From an uncultured Sphingomonadaceae bacterium (lineage in GTDB: Bacteria; Pseudomonadota; Alphaproteobacteria; Sphingomonadales; Sphingomonadaceae): 64,000 bases of DNA. The notes below the pieces were generated by a model. The model worked only from the letters and a program-made list of their open reading frames with translations, had not been told where the DNA came from and did no database searches. Of this stretch, positions 59,631 to 64,000 are shown one piece after another. Each line of letters starts with the position of its first letter. Within the stretch, counting starts at the first letter, position 1. Both the position numbers and the translations under genes were made by a program. The DNA lies in NCBI GenBank assembly GCA_937996655.1, contig CALKUK010000013.1, positions 124,001 to 188,000 on the forward strand, given 5' to 3'.

Positions 59631-61100
59631 ATGACACCTACCGGCGTAAATGTCGCCCACCCCGACAAAGTCTATATTGGCGGCGTCTGGCGCGCGCCGC
59701 ATTCCGGCCGATCCCTAGAGATCGTCTCCCCCAATAGCGAACAGGTTGTCGCTGTTGTCGCTGAAGCCGATGAAGCCGACATGGATGCCGCCGTCGCCGC
59801 TGCCCGTGACGCCTTTGACAAGGGCCCTTGGGTCACCCTCTCCCCGTTAGAGCGCATGAGCTACCTCAAGCGCATGGCAGACCATTTGCGCGCTCGTCAG
59901 GATGAAATCGCGAAGGCATGGACCGCCCAGATGGGTGGTCTCGCCAGTTTTGCTGGCCCGATGACGGCCGGCTCCACCATGGCGTTCAACAACATCATAG
60001 CGATGGCGGAGTCATTCGCGTTCGTTGAACAGCGCCCCACCATGGGCGCGGCTGTTGGCCTTGTGGCCTATGAGCCCGTAGGGGTCGTGGCCGCTATTGC
60101 CCCTTGGAACGGGCCTTATGGAATCATGCTCAACAAGGTCGCCTATGCTTTGGCATCGGGCTGCACCGTCATCATGAAGCCCTCGCCTGAAACGCCGCTA
60201 GAGGCATATATCATCGCCGAAGCCGCCGAGGCGGCGGGCGTGCCCGCGGGAGTCGTCAATCTCGTCTGCGGCCATCGTGAGGCGAGCGACCATCTGGTCT
60301 GCAATCCCGGCGTGGACAAAGTCAGCTTCACGGGTTCCACCGTGGCGGGCAAGCGCATCGCCAGCGTCTGTGGGGAGCGGATCGCCCGCTGCACGCTGGA
60401 ACTGGGCGGGAAATCGGCGGCTATCGTGGCGGATGATTTCCCGATCGAGGCCGCAGCAGGCCTTTTGACCGGCACGATCACGATGATGAGCGGACAGGTT
60501 TGCGCCATGCTCTCGCGCGTCATCGTCCCACGAAAACGCCATGATGAACTGGCCGCCGCCATATCTGCGGAAATGAAGAAGGTCGTTGTCGGCTATTCGG
60601 ATGATCCAACCACACAGCTTGGCCCGGTCGCCATGAAACGCCAGTTTGAACGCATTGAAATGTATATAGAGGAAGGCAAGAAAACGGCAGACCTCATCAC
60701 CGGCGGCGGGCGTCCGGCGCACCTCAATCGTGGTTACTTCATTGAGCCGACCCTGTTCGCCAATGTGAAAAATGACAGCCGGATCGCGCAGGAAGAAATC
60801 TTCGGCCCAGTGCTGAGCCTCATCCCCTGCGAGGATGAGGAAGACGCCATCCGGATCGCCAATGACTCCAACTACGGCCTCAACGGCTCCGTCCTCACAA
60901 ATGACCATGAGCGGGCGTATCGCATCGCCCGCAGGGTTCGAACCGGGGGCTTTGGGCAGAACGGACTGCGCATGGACTTTGGCCTGCCCTTTGGCGGGTT
61001 CAAGCAATCCGGCGTCGGCCGTGAAGGTGGGCTGGAGGGCATGATGAGCTATCTGGAACTCAAGACCATCCTGCTCGACGGCCAACCCGCCGCGCTATAG
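59631..61100 (+). CDS. Aldehyde dehydrogenase
   Basis: A 489-residue ALDH: Glu257 (TLELGGKSA), Cys291 (MSGQVCAMLSR), PWNGPYGIM and FTGSTVAGK. The NG in PWNGP and the MSGQVC motif place it with the acyl/aldehyde dehydrogenase group near AldA-like and geranial dehydrogenases. It is the third ALDH of the window. Its last six bases overlap the end of the convergent SDR. Specific aldehyde unknown. Confidence 0.88.
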   Translation: MTPTGVNVAHPDKVYIGGVWRAPHSGRSLEIVSPNSEQVVAVVAEADEADMDAAVAAARDAFDKGPWVTLSPLERMSYLKRMADHLRARQDEIAKAWTAQMGGLASFAGPMTAGSTMAFNNIIAMAESFAFVEQRPTMGAAVGLVAYEPVGVVAAIAPWNGPYGIMLNKVAYALASGCTVIMKPSPETPLEAYIIAEAAEAAGVPAGVVNLVCGHREASDHLVCNPGVDKVSFTGSTVAGKRIASVCGERIARCTLELGGKSAAIVADDFPIEAAAGLLTGTITMMSGQVCAMLSRVIVPRKRHDELAAAISAEMKKVVVGYSDDPTTQLGPVAMKRQFERIEMYIEEGKKTADLITGGGRPAHLNRGYFIEPTLFANVKNDSRIAQEEIFGPVLSLIPCEDEEDAIRIANDSNYGLNGSVLTNDHERAYRIARRVRTGGFGQNGLRMDFGLPFGGFKQSGVGREGGLEGMMSYLELKTILLDGQPAAL

Positions 61101-61835
61101 TTCCACGCAGCCACCGTCGACGAACAGGTCGACGCCATTGATGAAGCTTGCTTCGTCACTCGCCAGAAACAGGGCCGCGCGGGCGATCTCTTCGGAGGTG
61201 CCCATGCGGCCCATCGGTACGACGCCCGACAGGGTATCCCGCATCCCTTGGATCTCTTCTACGGACGCATCGCGTTTGAAGATTTCCGTATCGGTCGGGC
61301 CGGGGCTGACCATGTTGACCCGAATGTGGCGGGGCAGAAGCTCCTTGCCGACAATGCGAGCTACAGCCCTCAAGCCTGCCTTGGCGGCGGCATAGGCCAC
61401 ATTACCCGGAACGGCAGCAACCGACCCGATAGACCCCGTTACAACAATGCTCCCACCGTCGTGCATCAGTGAGGCCGCTGCCTGCATCGCAAAGAAGGCA
61501 CCCTTCAGATTAACGTTGTGAATGCCGTCCCAAAAGTCTTCGGTAACGTCGGGTACCATGGCAAAACCGCCCACGCCGGCATTGACGAACAACACATCTA
61601 TCCCACCAAGGTGGTCCGCCGCCGCGCTGATCGCATCCCGGCTTTCGGCCAACACCCCCATGTCGGCGCGGATCGCACGGGCACCTGTATGCACTGCGAC
61701 GTTGCATAGTGTGGCGTCATTCCGGCCGGTGATGACCAGACGCGCGCCTTCGTTTGCAAAGAGCTGCGCGGCGCTGGCCCCAATCCCGGCATTGCCGCCA
61801 AGGATCAGCACCGCCTTCCCCTCAAAACGCCGCAT
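61095..61835 (-). CDS. Short-chain dehydrogenase/reductase
   Basis: A 246-residue SDR: LGGNAGIGASAAQL cofactor motif, NAGVGG, and active site YAAAKAG. The ending GVDLFVDGGCVEL is typical. It starts by a one-base overlap (TGATG) with the upstream SnoaL-like gene. It converges with the ALDH with a 6-bp overlap of the two 3' ends, so no terminator can lie between them. Confidence 0.9.
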   Translation of the reverse strand: MRRFEGKAVLILGGNAGIGASAAQLFANEGARLVITGRNDATLCNVAVHTGARAIRADMGVLAESRDAISAAADHLGGIDVLFVNAGVGGFAMVPDVTEDFWDGIHNVNLKGAFFAMQAAASLMHDGGSIVVTGSIGSVAAVPGNVAYAAAKAGLRAVARIVGKELLPRHIRVNMVSPGPTDTEIFKRDASVEEIQGMRDTLSGVVPMGRMGTSEEIARAALFLASDEASFINGVDLFVDGGCVEL

Positions 61836-62281
61836 CAAAACATCCCGTTGCCATTGGAGGACTTCTCCGGGACCGGCTGGACCACATCCCAATGTTCCGC
61901 AACCTTGCAGCCTTCGACCCGCAGAATATCGACGACCGCGACGCCGCGATCTTCGGAGGAGAACTTCCCTTGGGAATGAACGGCCACCAGATTACCATCG
62001 GCGATGATCCGCTTGATCGAATAGCTGACGCCGAGGTTGGATTTCATGAAGGGTTCGAGAAACGCAATCGCGGCATCACGACCCGTGGCGGCCATTGGGT
62101 TGTGCTGGATATAGCCCGGCACCACCCAGGTCTCAAAGGCACCGCGAGGGTCCTTATCAATGTAAAATTGGGTCATGAATTTCGTTACAACCTCTTTGGG
62201 CTTCAGCCGGCATTTGGCAGCCTCCGCCGGCATGGAGAACAGCGCAAAAAGGTTGGCCGCGATCAGAGCAGAACGACGCAT
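61835..62281 (-). CDS. SnoaL-like protein with signal peptide
   Basis: A 148-residue SnoaL-fold protein. The first 21 residues (RRSALIAANLFALFSMPAEA-A) are a signal peptide. The fold region has VVTKFMTQFYIDKDPRGAFETWVVPGYIQHNP and ends CKVAEHWDVVQPVPEKSSNGNGMF. It and the following paralogue both end in HWDV(V/I)Q and (N/S)xMF. It lies 12 bp behind that gene. Function unknown. Confidence 0.82.
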   Translation of the reverse strand: MRRSALIAANLFALFSMPAEAAKCRLKPKEVVTKFMTQFYIDKDPRGAFETWVVPGYIQHNPMAATGRDAAIAFLEPFMKSNLGVSYSIKRIIADGNLVAVHSQGKFSSEDRGVAVVDILRVEGCKVAEHWDVVQPVPEKSSNGNGMF

Positions 62282-62292
62282 AACAGTCTCCC

Positions 62293-62682
62293 TTAGAACA
62301 TGCTGTTTGGATTGACGGGGTTTTCCGAAATCTCCTGAATGACATCCCAATGCTCCACCACCATGCCGCCCTCGCACCGAAAGATGTCGCACACGGCCAA
62401 GCCCGGATCGCCTGGCCAACGGACGACATGGACGTGCGTGGTCACATGATCCCCATCGGCAAAAAGGCGGTGGATAGTCTGGCGGGCATCAGGCGACTGC
62501 AACCGAACCATATCGAGCCAAGCCTTGAGCGCCGCCACGCCCGGTTCAGCCAGCGAGCTGTGCTGAATATAGGCAGGTGAAATAAAATCATCGACGCGTG
62601 CGCTGTCCATGGGGATCAGTATCTTCTCATAAACGTCACGGATGAGTTTGAGGTTGGCGGATTCTTCGCCCGTATAAGCCAT
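62293..62682 (-). CDS. SnoaL-like protein (cytoplasmic paralogue)
   Basis: A 129-residue SnoaL-fold protein, no signal: KLIRDVYEKILIPMDSARVDDFISPAYIQHSS and VVEHWDVIQEISENPVNPNSMF. It pairs with the exported one at 61835. The duplication into one cytoplasmic and one exported form is unusual. The gene is first in its operon, and the TAACAATTGTTA palindrome is 18 bp upstream. Confidence 0.83.
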   Translation of the reverse strand: MAYTGEESANLKLIRDVYEKILIPMDSARVDDFISPAYIQHSSLAEPGVAALKAWLDMVRLQSPDARQTIHRLFADGDHVTTHVHVVRWPGDPGLAVCDIFRCEGGMVVEHWDVIQEISENPVNPNSMF

Positions 62683-62700
62683 CAGACCCTTCTCCTATTG

Positions 62701-62712
62701 TAACAATTGTTA
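62701..62712. promoter_or_regulatory. Palindrome TAACAATTGTTA in the SnoaL / hypothetical divergent region
   Basis: The second perfect copy of the 12-mer, between the starts at 62682 and 62757. It continues with TTACGTGTAAC, which adds a further inverted repeat. Confidence 0.5.
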
Positions 62713-62756
62713 TTACGTGTAACGATCAGATGAGAACATACAAGGCAGAGGATCGA

Positions 62757-63614
62757 ATGAATCGCGACGCACTTTATGCCGTGCTGGCCAATTATCTGGA
62801 TGCGCTGAACGCCGGAGATGCGTCGCGGGTGGACTGGGCTGCCTCCCCCCTGAATTCGGAAAACAACGTGATGCTCGACGTCGGCGACGGGCTGTGGGGC
62901 ACGATCCTGCGCGTTGGCGACTATCAGCTGAAATTCGCAGACACAGCAACCAATCAAGTTGGCTATTTCGGCACCGTTCATGAGGCCATTGAGGAATCAG
63001 CCTTCACCCTGCGACTGAAGGTCAATGACGCGGGGCAGGTTTGCGAATCCGAAATGGTCGTCGTTCGTCAGTCGGACTCTGGCATCAAGTTTGAGAATTG
63101 CCGTTATTGGGACAAGCCCATCCTCAATGCGCGCGTTGAAGCGCCTGTCTCTCGCGCGGAAATGATCAAATTGTCAGACGGTTATTTCGACACCCTCCAA
63201 CTCAATGACGGGACGATCCACACAAAATTCCACCCGGACTGCAACCGCGTTGAAAACGGCGTGCAGACAACGCGCAATCCGGAATTTGCAAAGATCGTCC
63301 CCGTCTCCGCTCTGGGCTGCGAAGAGCAGTTCCGCATGGGCAATTACCGTTATGATGACCGTCTGCGCGCGCGGCGCTTCCCCATGGTGGATGAAGCGCG
63401 CGGCCTCGTTCTAGCTTTTGGCTTTATCGATCATAGCGGGCGGTTGGATGAGTATCAGCTGACCGACGGGCGCACCGTCAAATCCCCTGTGCGCCGCCCC
63501 CACAGCTTCTATATTTCGGAACTGTTCAAAATCGATCATGGCATGATCTGCCAGATCGAAGCGAACTTCATCACCGTGCCGTATAACATGCCAAGCCCGT
63601 GGGATGCTCTGTGA
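62757..63614 (+). CDS. Conserved hypothetical protein (DUF8021-like?)
   Basis: A 285-residue cytoplasmic protein with no signal peptide. It contains two related halves that each look NTF2-like (about residues 1-120 and 140-285). The block RARRFPMVDEARGLVLAFGFIDH is a pattern I associate with a domain of unknown function (DUF8021), from memory only. I start at ATG 62757 (GAGG 5 bp before); an ATG at 62730 is in frame. The stop overlaps the start of a PQQ dehydrogenase, so they may work together. Confidence 0.7.
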   Translation: MNRDALYAVLANYLDALNAGDASRVDWAASPLNSENNVMLDVGDGLWGTILRVGDYQLKFADTATNQVGYFGTVHEAIEESAFTLRLKVNDAGQVCESEMVVVRQSDSGIKFENCRYWDKPILNARVEAPVSRAEMIKLSDGYFDTLQLNDGTIHTKFHPDCNRVENGVQTTRNPEFAKIVPVSALGCEEQFRMGNYRYDDRLRARRFPMVDEARGLVLAFGFIDHSGRLDEYQLTDGRTVKSPVRRPHSFYISELFKIDHGMICQIEANFITVPYNMPSPWDAL

Positions 63615-64000
63615 GACAAGTTGCTGTGAGATATTTTGGCGCGGCCTTTGCCCTGATCCTATCCGCTTGCGCGTCTGATCGTGCACCGGATGCCCCTGCC
63701 CAGCAGACGGCGGCGGGCGACAATTGGACTAGCCCCGGCGGGGATGCGGGCAAGACGCATTATTCTACCCTAGCGGACATGACACCCGCGAATATCGGCA
63801 CCCTTGGTCTGGCGTGGGAGGCCAACCTTGGCACCAATCGCGTTCTGGAGGCCACACCTGTCGTTATCGACGGAGTGATGTACACATCCGGCGTCGCAGG
63901 CCGCGCCTATGCCTTTGATGCTGCGACGGGGAAGGAATTGTGGCGGTTCGAGCCCGACGTCGACATGCAAGTCAACCGCACGGTCTGCTGCGACATGGCC
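63611..64000 (+). CDS. PQQ-dependent alcohol dehydrogenase, N-terminal part (cut by window end)
   Basis: A frame of 130 codons runs to the window end. It has no ATG near its start; GTG at 63611 overlaps the previous stop (GTGA), and a further GTG lies at 63626. The leader FALILSAC has a lipobox (Cys20). The mature part starts DNWTSPGGDAGKTHYSTL and has the first PQQ-propeller motif (TGKELWRFEPD). The vicinal cysteine pair Cys126-Cys127 (TVCCDMA), the disulfide ring next to PQQ in quinoprotein alcohol dehydrogenases, is present. It would oxidise an alcohol in the periplasm. Confidence 0.88.
   Translation, partial: MRQVAVRYFGAAFALILSACASDRAPDAPAQQTAAGDNWTSPGGDAGKTHYSTLADMTPANIGTLGLAWEANLGTNRVLEATPVVIDGVMYTSGVAGRAYAFDAATGKELWRFEPDVDMQVNRTVCCDMA

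Overview
This is a GC-rich (about 60 percent by eye) alphaproteobacterial chromosome segment, most likely from a sphingomonad (Sphingomonadaceae). The grounds are the mreD-mrdA-rodA order, the style of the TonB-dependent receptors, and close resemblance to signature lignin-catabolism proteins of Sphingobium sp. SYK-6 and Novosphingobium: LigM, LigW, the LigD-type dehydrogenases and LigF/Bae-type glutathione S-transferases. I cannot assign a genus. The window is almost wholly coding. No gap between genes reaches 300 bp, and I found no transposase, integrase, phage gene, rRNA or CRISPR array.

Layout. 1-3409 is housekeeping: the end of mreD, then mrdA and rodA, followed by tRNA-Lys(CTT) at 3514-3589. 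3636-8948 (minus) is a tightly overlapped five-gene operon: a Tm-1-like ATP-binding protein, the three parts of a biotin-dependent carboxylase, and a HAD phosphatase, divergent from an IclR regulator. 9945-14530 holds an oxidoreductase, hydrolase, VOC protein, MFS carrier and AraC regulator. 14657-26025 (plus) starts with a frameshifted TonB-dependent receptor and continues with three tandem 2,4'-dihydroxyacetophenone-dioxygenase-like cupins, a Rieske oxygenase, a 4-alkylphenol-hydroxylase-type flavocytochrome (cytochrome c plus FAD subunit), dehydrogenases and hydrolases. 26032-32504 holds a CoA ligase, the feruloyl-CoA pair ech-fcs with its MarR regulator, an aromatic-acid carrier and a second MarR. 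32563-34505 encodes a lignostilbene-dioxygenase-type enzyme and a DUF3237 protein. 34506-40890 (minus) is an MFS / NTF2-like / aldehyde dehydrogenase / ligW / MFS operon. 41080-43299 has two LigD-type C-alpha dehydrogenases and a VOC protein. 43309-46611 is metF-ligM divergent from purU. 46648-54808 (minus) holds three glutathione S-transferases, an SDR, an amidohydrolase, an aldehyde dehydrogenase and a second flavocytochrome operon with a small Tat-exported protein. 54957-64000 has an intact TonB-dependent receptor, a third MarR, more SDR, aldehyde dehydrogenase and NTF2/SnoaL genes, and the start of a PQQ-dependent dehydrogenase.

How the genes fit together (inference from families). Guaiacyl lignin fragments enter through TonB-dependent receptors and MFS carriers. 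Beta-ethers would be oxidised by LigD-type SDRs and cleaved by the glutathione S-transferases. Beta-1 dimers could go through an NTF2-like lyase and the lignostilbene dioxygenase. Ferulate goes through Fcs/Ech. Alkylguaiacols could be hydroxylated by the flavocytochromes, oxidised to aryl ketones, and carboxylated by the biotin enzyme. Aldehyde dehydrogenases would give vanillate, LigW would give vanillate from 5-carboxyvanillate, and LigM/MetF/PurU would remove and process the O-methyl group on tetrahydrofolate. The ring-cleavage genes are not in this window.

The most striking non-coding signal is a 19-bp inverted repeat, close to TTGTATG-N5-CAWACAA, found at eight intergenic positions across 46 kb in front of these genes. 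It suggests one regulon, probably run by a MarR protein encoded in the window.
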